This document shows positions 54,072 through 61,094 of a DNA stretch of 64,000 nt, in pieces (the stretch's first letter is position 1; each line of letters begins with the position of its first letter). The notes beneath the pieces are model-generated. The model was not told the origin of the DNA. It ran no database searches and worked only from the letters and a program-made list of their open reading frames with translations. Source of the DNA: Halomonas denitrificans (GTDB lineage Bacteria > Pseudomonadota > Gammaproteobacteria > Xanthomonadales > Wenzhouxiangellaceae); NCBI GenBank assembly GCA_019800895.1, contig JAHVKF010000001.1, forward strand, positions 744,001 through 808,000. The letters run 5' to 3'. A program made the translations under genes and the position numbers.

Positions 54072-55961
54072 ATGAGATTGCTGAAGCTGATCGTCCACCG
54101 CCGATTCGGCGCGTTCTTCGCGGTCCAGGCGCTGGGCGCGCTCAACGACAACGTCTACCGGAATTCGCTGGCCACACTCCTGGTCTTCGGCATCGGCATC
54201 GAAGCGGGCTGGGACGCGGCAGGACTGGTCAACCTGGCCGCGCTGTTGTTCATCCTGCCCTACTTCCTGTTCTCCGCCGTGTTCGGCCAGCTCGCCGACC
54301 GCTTCGAGAAGTCGCGGATGATCGTCTGGATCAAGGTCTTCGAGCTGGCGATCTGCGCGTTCGCCGGCATCGCGCTGTACACCGGGAACGTCGCATTGCT
54401 GATGAGCGTGGTCTTCCTGCTCGGATTCCAGTCGACGCTCTTCGGTCCGATCAAGTACGCCATCCTGCCGCAGCTGCTCGATCGTGAACGACTCACCGCC
54501 GGCAACGGCCTGGTCGCGGCGGGCACCTACGTCGCGATTCTCGCCGGCACCATTCTCGGCCCGCTGCTGGCCGGTATCGATCTCGCCTGGCCCTGGGCCG
54601 TGCTGCTCGGAACCCTGGCGATTGCGCTGGTCGGCTGGATGGCCTCGCTGGCGATTCCGGCGGTGCCGGTCGGCGATCCCGACCTTCCGTTGAACCTGAA
54701 CCCGGTGACCGCATCGTGGACCGCGGTGCGCCGGCTGGCCGCCGACCGCAGGCGCCTCAACAGCGTGCTGGGCGTGTCCTGGTTCTGGTTCTACGGAACC
54801 GTCTTCCTGGTCCAGATTCCGGCATGGACCCAGGGCGTGCTCGGCGGCGACGAACGCGCCCTGGCGGCGTTGCTCGCGCTGTTCATCATCGGCATCAGTA
54901 CCGGAGCACTCCTGTGCGACCGTCTGTCGCGGGGCGGCATCGAGATCGGCCTGGTCCCGATCGGCGCGGCCGGCATGACGATCTTCGGGCTCGACCTGAT
55001 GTTCGCCAGCCCCGCCACGCCGTTGCTCGACGCGTCGATCGCCGATCTCCTGGGCCGGGACGGCAGCCTGCGCATCATCGCCGACCTGCTGCTGATCGGG
55101 ATGTCCGGCGGCCTGTTCATCGTGCCCCTCTATGCACTGGTCCAGTCCCAGTCGGGCGATGACGAGCGTGCGCGCGTGATCGCGGGGATGAATATCCTCA
55201 ATGCGCTGTTCATGGTGCTGGCCAGCGCGCTCGCGATCGTGCTGCTGAGCATCGTCGGGCTGACCATCCCGGAACTGTTCGGCGTGGTCGCGCTGATCAA
55301 CCTCGCGGTGGCCGTCTACATCTTCACCCTGGTGCCGTCGTTCGCCCTCCGCTTCCTGATGTGGGTGGTCTCGCGCCTGATCTACCGGGTCCGCATCGTC
55401 GGTGCGGGCGCCGGACGGGTGCCCGAGTCGGGCCCGGCGCTGATCACCTGCAACCACCTCAGCTTCATGGATCCCCTGATCATCGGCGGGACGATCCAGC
55501 GACCGATCCGGTTCGTGATGACGCACCGGATCTACAAGGTGCCCGGGCTGACCTGGTTGTTCCGACTGGCCGGAGCGATTCCGGTGGCTCCCGCACGCGA
55601 AGATCCCGCCCTCCTCGAACGTGCCTTCACCCTCGTCGACGAAGCGCTGGAGCGAGGCGAACTGGTCGGTATCTTTCCCGAGGGCGGGCTCAGCCCGGAC
55701 GGAGAGGTGCAGGCCTTCCGCTCGGGCATCTCCGAGATCCTCGAGCGCCGACCGGTGCCGGTCCTGCCCATGGTGCTCGAGGGACTCTGGGGCGGCGTGT
55801 TCAGTCGCGCATCCGGTCGCTGGCGCCGTCGCGACCGCGGGTTCTTCTCGAGGGTCCAGCTCGGGATTCTGGAGCCGATCCCTCCCGGTCAGGCCGACCG
55901 GAAGCCGCTCGAGACCTTGACACGGACCGCCTACGAACGGCTCCGGGACCCGACCGGATGA
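54072..55961 (+). CDS. LplT-like MFS lysophospholipid transporter fused to PlsC-type acyltransferase
   Basis: The 629-residue protein joins an N-terminal MFS transporter (FFAVQALGALNDNVYRNSLATLL, the LplT mark; 12 helices to about residue 430) and a C-terminal acyltransferase with NHLSFMD (HX4D) and FPEGGLSPDG. In E. coli LplT flips lysophosphatidylethanolamine inward and Aas re-acylates it. Here transport and acyl transfer sit in one chain. The acyl-ACP synthetase domain that follows in Aas and in the larger three-domain fusions is absent. The stop overlaps the GNAT ATG as ATGA. Confidence 0.92.
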   Translation: MRLLKLIVHRRFGAFFAVQALGALNDNVYRNSLATLLVFGIGIEAGWDAAGLVNLAALLFILPYFLFSAVFGQLADRFEKSRMIVWIKVFELAICAFAGIALYTGNVALLMSVVFLLGFQSTLFGPIKYAILPQLLDRERLTAGNGLVAAGTYVAILAGTILGPLLAGIDLAWPWAVLLGTLAIALVGWMASLAIPAVPVGDPDLPLNLNPVTASWTAVRRLAADRRRLNSVLGVSWFWFYGTVFLVQIPAWTQGVLGGDERALAALLALFIIGISTGALLCDRLSRGGIEIGLVPIGAAGMTIFGLDLMFASPATPLLDASIADLLGRDGSLRIIADLLLIGMSGGLFIVPLYALVQSQSGDDERARVIAGMNILNALFMVLASALAIVLLSIVGLTIPELFGVVALINLAVAVYIFTLVPSFALRFLMWVVSRLIYRVRIVGAGAGRVPESGPALITCNHLSFMDPLIIGGTIQRPIRFVMTHRIYKVPGLTWLFRLAGAIPVAPAREDPALLERAFTLVDEALERGELVGIFPEGGLSPDGEVQAFRSGISEILERRPVPVLPMVLEGLWGGVFSRASGRWRRRDRGFFSRVQLGILEPIPPGQADRKPLETLTRTAYERLRDPTG

Positions 55962-56566
55962 CGGTCCTGGCCACGGAGCGACTGCGCATCCGGCCCTGGC
56001 ATGCCGGCAGGACGCCGCCCACGGTCGAGGCCGTCGACGACGCGCTGGCGTCCGGCGATCGGACCGCGCTCGCGCGCATGGCCACCGATGCCGAGATGAT
56101 GCGCTATGTCACCGGCGGCCAGCCGTGGTCGCCGGAGCGGATCGACGCGTTTCTGCAGCGCCAGGCCGGGTTCGCGGCAAGGCACGGCCTGGCCTTCGGC
56201 GCGGTCGAGCGTCGCTCCGACGGCGAGGTGATCGGCTTGTGCGGCATCCAGCCACTCGACGCCGGTCACCTGGACGGCCACTTCGAACTCGGCTGGTGGA
56301 TCTGGCGGGACCACTGGGGCCGGGGCTATGCAAGCGAAGCGTCCCGCGCGGTGCTCGAGCACGCGCGGGACGTGCTGCGCCTCGATCGACTGCTGGCCGT
56401 CATCGACCCGCCCAACCTGGCCTCGATCCGCGTCGCCGAGAAGCTGGGCATGCGATTCACGGAGATCCTGCCGGCTCGCGCGACGCGCACCGATCGCGAC
56501 GACAAGCCGGTCGCCCTCTACGAAGTCCGGTTCGCCGACCGCGCCGGCACCGGACCCCCGAAATAA
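55958..56566 (+). CDS. GNAT family N-acetyltransferase, RimJ/RimL type
   Basis: The 202-residue protein has the GNAT pattern LATERLRIRPW at the start, ELGWWIWRDHWGRGYASEA (acetyl-CoA loop) and NLASIRVAEKLGMRF near the end. Members acetylate N-termini of ribosomal proteins or small amines; the target is unknown. It is coupled to the LplT-PlsC gene by a 4-base overlap. Confidence 0.9.
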   Translation: MTVLATERLRIRPWHAGRTPPTVEAVDDALASGDRTALARMATDAEMMRYVTGGQPWSPERIDAFLQRQAGFAARHGLAFGAVERRSDGEVIGLCGIQPLDAGHLDGHFELGWWIWRDHWGRGYASEASRAVLEHARDVLRLDRLLAVIDPPNLASIRVAEKLGMRFTEILPARATRTDRDDKPVALYEVRFADRAGTGPPK

Positions 56567-56591
56567 AACGTGCCGCCACGAGGGCGGCACG
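56561..56591 (-). terminator. Rho-independent terminator of the EAL/DUF6502/heptad-repeat operon
   Basis: A 9-bp perfect stem (56569-56577 with 56583-56591, CGTGCCGCC/GGCGGCACG) has a 5-base loop and on the minus strand is followed by UUUUAUUU. It lies 119 bases after the stop of the exported heptad-repeat gene and overlaps the end of the convergent GNAT gene. Confidence 0.85.
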
Positions 56592-56709
56592 ACCCCACTG
56601 CCATAGCGTCGGAGACGCCGGGGATTGGGTAGGGCGCCTCGCCGAAGCGAGCGGCGAGTGCCCGATTCGATCCGCCACGCGAACCGAACGATGCTCGATG
56701 CGTTGCGGT

Positions 56710-57375
56710 TTACTGGGTCCGCACGGGGAGTTCCATCACGCCGACCGCCTGGCGGGAATCGTTCGCACCCCAGCGATACAGGATCACGGCGGCCGTCGCG
56801 CTGCCGTCGAGCGTGATCTCGGCCTCGCCCCAGAGATGCGTCGAGCCGCCGCTGGTGGCCCACTTGACGTCCGGAACGAAGTGATCGAAGACCCCTTCGC
56901 ACGCGGGGCTGGCCGGCGTCTTCGCGCCCGAGCCGTCGCCCTGGACCCGGCTTCCGCCGTTGGCTTCCCACTGGACCAGCGCCTGCGTTCCCTCGACATC
57001 GAGTCGGTAGCTCAGCGGCAGCGTGACATAGCCACTGACCGACCAGCCGGCGCCGCCCAGCTCGCAGGACTGGTCACCGACCTGCAGGGCCACCGCATCG
57101 TCACGTACGACGAGTTCCGCCTCCAGGCCTTCGATCAGCGGCGCATTGGCCGACAGCGGCCCGGAAGACGCCAGCACGTTGCCGGCCATCCCGGCCGCGG
57201 CCATGGCGCACAACAACAGCGATACACGGCCGATGCCGGTGCCGGTGCGTTCGATTCCCGTGCCGGTGCGCTCGATACCCGTTCCGGTACGTTCGATGCC
57301 GGTGCCGGTGCGTTCGATGCCGGTGCCGGTCCGTTCGATTCCGGTTCCGTTGCGCTCGATGGTCAAAGCATTCAT
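56710..57375 (-). CDS. Exported protein with six N-terminal ERTGTGI heptads before its signal peptide
   Basis: The 221-residue product starts MNALTI, then six heptads (residues 7-48; ERNGTGI once, ERTGTGI five times), then a hydrophobic stretch (51-70) ending NVLASS that looks like a signal peptide. The rest (about 150 residues) is a beta-rich domain with two cysteines, which I do not recognise. An AGGAGA site 7 bases before ATG 57375 fixes the start, so the heptads are translated. An extended n-region before a signal peptide is unusual. It is the last gene of the EAL-DUF6502 operon (46-base gap) and is followed by a terminator. Confidence 0.75.
   Translation of the reverse strand: MNALTIERNGTGIERTGTGIERTGTGIERTGTGIERTGTGIERTGTGIGRVSLLLCAMAAAGMAGNVLASSGPLSANAPLIEGLEAELVVRDDAVALQVGDQSCELGGAGWSVSGYVTLPLSYRLDVEGTQALVQWEANGGSRVQGDGSGAKTPASPACEGVFDHFVPDVKWATSGGSTHLWGEAEITLDGSATAAVILYRWGANDSRQAVGVMELPVRTQ
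57232..57357 (-). repeat. Six 21-bp coding tandem repeats (ERTGTGI heptads)
   Basis: Six units of 21 bases run without gaps inside the exported protein gene. On the minus strand each reads Glu-Arg-Thr-Gly-Thr-Gly-Ile. Differences among units fall at third codon positions (GAA/GAG, CGC/CGT/CGG, GGC/GGA/GGT, ACC/ACG), with one exception, Asn for Thr in the first. Selection therefore keeps the peptide, and the minus-strand frame is the real one. Confidence 0.9.
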
Positions 57376-57421
57376 GTCGTTCTCTCCTGAAACTATGGGG
57401 TGGGGACCGAAGACCCGTGGG

Positions 57422-58243
57422 TCATTCGAAGAAGAACCAGCCGACGCCCAGGGTTCCTCCACTGGGAAGTTCGGGGTTTTCGTAGCGCTCGAGGATTCCC
57501 TCGACTTCGAGAATGTGCTGCTCGATGACCGATCGCAGTTCGGCACGAGCCGTATCGAATTGATCCGCCGGCACCTGGAAGCTCCAGCGATCCCGCTGCA
57601 GCCGACGCTTCTCGAATTCCGGCGTGTGGATGTTGTAGTGGACCGTTCGCGCGTGGCGCGAGATCGACTTCGACCCGACGTCGAAGAGCAACGCTTCCGA
57701 AGAGCCCACCGGCTGGAAATAGGGGTTGACCAGCTCGACGAAATCGTCGTCGATGACACGCACGTTGCCGGCCTCCAGCAACCGGTCGAGCACCGTGTTG
57801 CAGGTAACGGCGCGGCCGATCAACGGCTTCGACAGCGTCTCGAAGGTCCGCGGCCGGCCGAATACGGCGAGGCGGTCGGGCTTGCCCTGCTCGTCGTGGT
57901 AGTCCTTGTCCTGGACCCAGCGCTCGAGAACCGCCGCTTCGGCCGAGAACGCCGATGCCGAGAGCGGCTCTTCGGTCCTGGATGCGGACTCGACCGAATC
58001 GATCGTTCGCGTGTCCAGCCCGGTCAGCAGCGCCAGCTTGGACTTGGTGACCTTAGCGTTGTCGGCGTTCTTCTCGATCCAGCGCCGTGCCTCTTCGATG
58101 TAGATCTTGCGCAGCATCTGGAGCATGTAATGGCACGAGACCCGGCCGACGAACATCCGGATGATCGGACGGAACATCCGGTCGATCGCCGTGGCGAACA
58201 GCTCGGCGACCTGTGAATTGTTCTGCAGCGTGGCGGCTTGCAT
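57422..58243 (-). CDS. DUF6502 family protein
   Basis: The 273-residue soluble protein has an N-terminal FRPIIRMFVGRVSCHYMLQMLRKIYIEEA segment, a helix-turn-helix-like KVTKSKLALLTGLDTRTIDSV, and VLERWVQDKDYHDEQGKP followed by FETLSKPLIG. This is the DUF6502 pattern as I recall it. The HTH-like part suggests DNA binding; no function is established. It lies 10 bases after the EAL gene and 46 bases before the exported protein gene, all on one strand. Confidence 0.7.
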   Translation of the reverse strand: MQAATLQNNSQVAELFATAIDRMFRPIIRMFVGRVSCHYMLQMLRKIYIEEARRWIEKNADNAKVTKSKLALLTGLDTRTIDSVESASRTEEPLSASAFSAEAAVLERWVQDKDYHDEQGKPDRLAVFGRPRTFETLSKPLIGRAVTCNTVLDRLLEAGNVRVIDDDFVELVNPYFQPVGSSEALLFDVGSKSISRHARTVHYNIHTPEFEKRRLQRDRWSFQVPADQFDTARAELRSVIEQHILEVEGILERYENPELPSGGTLGVGWFFFE

Positions 58244-58253
58244 TGCGTCTACC

Positions 58254-58985
58254 TCACTTCAGGAACTGGGGGCGGCTGAACAGGAAGCCCTGGATCCAGG
58301 ACACGCCGAACTGCTCGATGGCGCTGACCTGTTCGGCGGTTTCGACGCCTTCGGCGACCAGACTCAGCCCCGTCGCCTCGGCAAAGGCCTGGAGACCCTC
58401 GATCACTCCGCGACTGTTCGGCGTGCGCGGCCCGCCCTGCACGATGGACCGGTCCAGCTTGATGAAATCGACCAGCCCCGCCGACACCATGTCGAGGTTG
58501 GAGAAGCCCTGACCGTAGTCGTCCAGTGCCACGCCGACGCCGGCCCGGCGCAGTTCGACGATCGTCTCGAACGATGAATTCAGCTCGACCGCGCCCCCGA
58601 ACTCGATCACTTCGAGAATCAGCCGGCTCAGGTCGATGCCCTGCTCTTCCGCACTGCTCCAGACGGTCTCCAGCAGGCTCGGATCCTCCAGCGTCGTCGG
58701 CAGGATGTTGACGCTGAACCGGGTGTCGGCAGGCAGCGCCCGCGCTTCGACGAACGCCCTCTCGATGACCCGGTGGTCGAACTCGTTGCCGTCGCGCCGG
58801 TAGGCCCGCCGGATGTACTGCTCGACCGAAGGCCCGGATCGCATCGCCTCGGGACGGAGCAGGAATTCGACCCAGCGCATGCGTTCGGTCGAACGGGTCG
58901 GCACGATCTCCTGCGCCGCGAGCCGGAAGGCCGGCAGGGGCGGGTATTCGATGTCGACGATGGAATGGGGCGCGTAACTGATCAC
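58254..58985 (-). CDS. Compact EAL domain protein, probable c-di-GMP phosphodiesterase
   Basis: The product is a lone EAL domain of about 243 residues. The EAL motif is EFL (WVEFLLRP), but the metal and catalytic residues are kept: Asn in FSVNILP, Glu in LEVIEFG, the DD pair in ALDDYGQGFSN, Lys/Asp in FIKLDRS, Glu in VAEGVET, and Gln in IQGFLFSRP. It may hydrolyse or merely sense c-di-GMP. I chose GTG 58985 (GAGG 7 bases upstream) because the promoter's expected start, near 59007, lies downstream of the other candidate ATG at 59033. It is the first gene of the three-gene operon. Confidence 0.82.
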   Translation of the reverse strand: MISYAPHSIVDIEYPPLPAFRLAAQEIVPTRSTERMRWVEFLLRPEAMRSGPSVEQYIRRAYRRDGNEFDHRVIERAFVEARALPADTRFSVNILPTTLEDPSLLETVWSSAEEQGIDLSRLILEVIEFGGAVELNSSFETIVELRRAGVGVALDDYGQGFSNLDMVSAGLVDFIKLDRSIVQGGPRTPNSRGVIEGLQAFAEATGLSLVAEGVETAEQVSAIEQFGVSWIQGFLFSRPQFLK

Positions 58986-59013
58986 GAGGCGGCCTCGGCG
59001 GAACTGGGAATTG

Positions 59014-59042
59014 ACATTAGCCGCAATTGCCATAAATGTCAA
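59014..59042 (-). promoter_or_regulatory. Sigma-70 promoter inside a 32-bp palindrome, EAL operon
   Basis: On the minus strand TTGACA (59042-59037) is followed after 17 bases by TAATGT (59019-59014). The region is symmetric: TTGACATT (59011-59018), centre GCAATTGC (59023-59030), AATGTCAA (59035-59042). It could be a regulator's operator covering the promoter. The rest of the 314-base gap (59043-59299) is GC-rich and shows no gene or repeat that I can support. Confidence 0.65.
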
Positions 59043-59299
59043 ACCTATTTTCCGGCCGGTGTTCGCTGGGCTTCGCCGCTCTTCCAGCAGCGGCCTCGGG
59101 CGCGCCGAACCGCCCCGCGCCGCGGATGCACACGGGCGTCGTCGATCCGCCATGTGGCGCACGGCGGGAACAGGGTCGGGGACCGTCGACCGCGCATCGG
59201 TGCTCGGCGGTTGCTGGGCGCGGGCGCGTGACCGCACGCGCCATCGGAAGCGGGATCGACGCGGCGCGGAGGCCGCGTTCGGCGAGACCCCTTGGGCGT

Positions 59300-60052
59300 T
59301 CAGCGCTGCTCGAGGCGGCGCGCGATCACGATCAAGCGGTCGGAGTCGAGGTCGTAGGGGCCGCCTTCGTAGTCGCCGTCCACCGAGGCGACCTCGAAGC
59401 CATTGGCCTCGATCAGGCGGGTCAGCTCGGAGGCCGACCAGACGCGGTGGGACCAGCGACGCCGGTCCACCCGGTCGCCGTCGATCAGCAGCCACTCGTT
59501 GTCGAGCCGGGCGCCCGCGTCGACCAGCACCGGCCGCTCGATCAGCAGGCGCCCGTCGTCGTACTCGGTGCAATGAACCGGTTGCAGGTCGCGGCACAGC
59601 GTCTCGAGACCGACCACGTCGATCAGGAGACGCCCGCCCGGCTTCAACGACGCATGGGCGCATTCCAGTACGCGCGCGTGGTCCTGCTCGTCGTCGAAAT
59701 AGCCGAAGGACGTCCACATCAACAGCACCGCGTCGAAGGCCTCGCTGCGCTGGAACGTGCGCATGTCGGCCTGCAACGCTTCGAGCTCCACGCGTTCGGA
59801 TTCGGCGCGCGCAGCCAGCTGCGAGAGCAGGTGGCCGCTGGTGTCCACCGCCGTGACCGCGAGGCCGGCCCGGGCCAGTGGGAGCGCGTGGCGACCCGGC
59901 CCGCAGCCGAGGTCGAGCACGGCGCCGCGCTCCAGCCCGAGGCGATGGCGAATCAGGGGCACCTGCTCCGCCGCCTCGCTAAACTGCGACTCGGAGAACA
60001 TCAGCGGTCCGAAGCGCTGCCAGAATTCATCGTCCATGTACCAATCGGTCAA
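59300..60052 (-). CDS. Class I SAM-dependent methyltransferase
   Basis: The 250-residue protein has the SAM-binding motif VLDLGCGPGRHALPLARAGL, motif II VTAVDTSGHLL, and the post motif FDAVLLMWTSFGYFDDEQD. The substrate is unknown. The start is TTG 60052: AGGAGAAG lies about 7 bases upstream, and it gives the TDWYMDDEFW start typical of this group. An ATG at 60037 is the alternative. Its 5' end overlaps by 17 bases the 5' end of the divergent HExxH lipoprotein gene. Confidence 0.9.
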   Translation of the reverse strand: MTDWYMDDEFWQRFGPLMFSESQFSEAAEQVPLIRHRLGLERGAVLDLGCGPGRHALPLARAGLAVTAVDTSGHLLSQLAARAESERVELEALQADMRTFQRSEAFDAVLLMWTSFGYFDDEQDHARVLECAHASLKPGGRLLIDVVGLETLCRDLQPVHCTEYDDGRLLIERPVLVDAGARLDNEWLLIDGDRVDRRRWSHRVWSASELTRLIEANGFEVASVDGDYEGGPYDLDSDRLIVIARRLEQR

Positions 60053-61094
60053 GATTCTTCTCCTGTTGGGCGCAGCGTCGGTCCTCGGCGGCTGTGCGAC
60101 CCTGCAATGGTACGGCCAGGCCGCCCGCGGTCAGATGGAGCTGCTCACGAAGCGCCAGGATATCGAGCAGTTGCTGGCCGACGAAGCGCTTGCCGCGGAC
60201 ACTCGGCGCAAGCTGGAGACGGTGCTCGACGTTCGCGAGTTTGCCAGCCGGGAGCTCGGCCTGCCCGACAACGACAGTTACCGCAGCCTGGTCGAACTGG
60301 ATCGCCCCTACGTACTCTGGAACGTGGTCGCGGCGCCCGAGTTCTCGGTCGAGCCGAAAACCTGGTGCTATCCGCTGGTCGGCTGCCTGGCCTATCGGGG
60401 CTGGTTCCGGAAGTCGACGGCGGAGCGAAGCGCCCGTCGGCTGGCCGAGCGCGGCATGGACGTGCGCGTCGCGCCGGTGGCCGCGTATTCCACCCTCGGG
60501 CGCTTCGCCGATCCGGTCACCTCGCCGATGCTGGCCCGCGATCCCGTCGCCCTGGCCGGCCTGGTCCTGCATGAACTGGCCCACCAGCAGCTGTTCGTAG
60601 CGGGCGACACGCGATTCAGCGAAGCCTTCGCCACGGCCGTCGAACGGGCCGGGCTGGACCGCTGGCTTCTCGCACGCGGCCATCACGTGGCGCGCCGACG
60701 ACTGGCCGACGAGCGACGCACGACATCGGAGTTCCTCGATCTCCTGCTCGAGGCCCGGCGCGACCTGGCCGCGCTCTACGCAGGGCCGCTGGACGAGGAG
60801 GCGATGCGGGCGGCGAAGCGACGGCGCCTGGGCGCGCTGCGCGATGCGGGACGGCGCCTCGCCGAGCGCCGCGGCACCGATCGGTTCGACCCGTGGCTTT
60901 CCAGCGAACTCAACAATGCCGACCTGGCGCTCGTGGCCACCTACGAGGACGGAACGCGCGCATTCGCCGCGCTTCTGGCAGAATACGACGGCGATTTCGG
61001 GCGCTTCCTGCACGCCGCACAGCGGCTGTCCGAGCAGCCGGCCGAATCGCGCGAAGCTTTCCTGAATTCATGCCGGACGACCGCTTGCCCGTGA
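60036..61094 (+). CDS. Lipoprotein with HELAHQ zinc-protease motif (predicted aminopeptidase family)
   Basis: The 352-residue protein has a lipoprotein signal (MYQSVKILLLLGAASVLGGC, lipid on Cys20) and the zinc motif HELAHQ at 179-184, with a candidate third ligand Glu197 in FSEAFAT. This matches the predicted aminopeptidase family often found in proteobacteria (COG4324-like). The substrate is unknown. The stop overlaps the lptD ATG as TGATG, so expression is tied to outer-membrane biogenesis genes. Confidence 0.85.
   Translation: MYQSVKILLLLGAASVLGGCATLQWYGQAARGQMELLTKRQDIEQLLADEALAADTRRKLETVLDVREFASRELGLPDNDSYRSLVELDRPYVLWNVVAAPEFSVEPKTWCYPLVGCLAYRGWFRKSTAERSARRLAERGMDVRVAPVAAYSTLGRFADPVTSPMLARDPVALAGLVLHELAHQQLFVAGDTRFSEAFATAVERAGLDRWLLARGHHVARRRLADERRTTSEFLDLLLEARRDLAALYAGPLDEEAMRAAKRRRLGALRDAGRRLAERRGTDRFDPWLSSELNNADLALVATYEDGTRAFAALLAEYDGDFGRFLHAAQRLSEQPAESREAFLNSCRTTACP

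Noticed and set aside
57232-57357. Short regular 21-bp repeats as CRISPR or iterons
   Set aside because: Units are contiguous, in frame, and vary at third codon positions of a gene with a good ribosome site, so they are coding.
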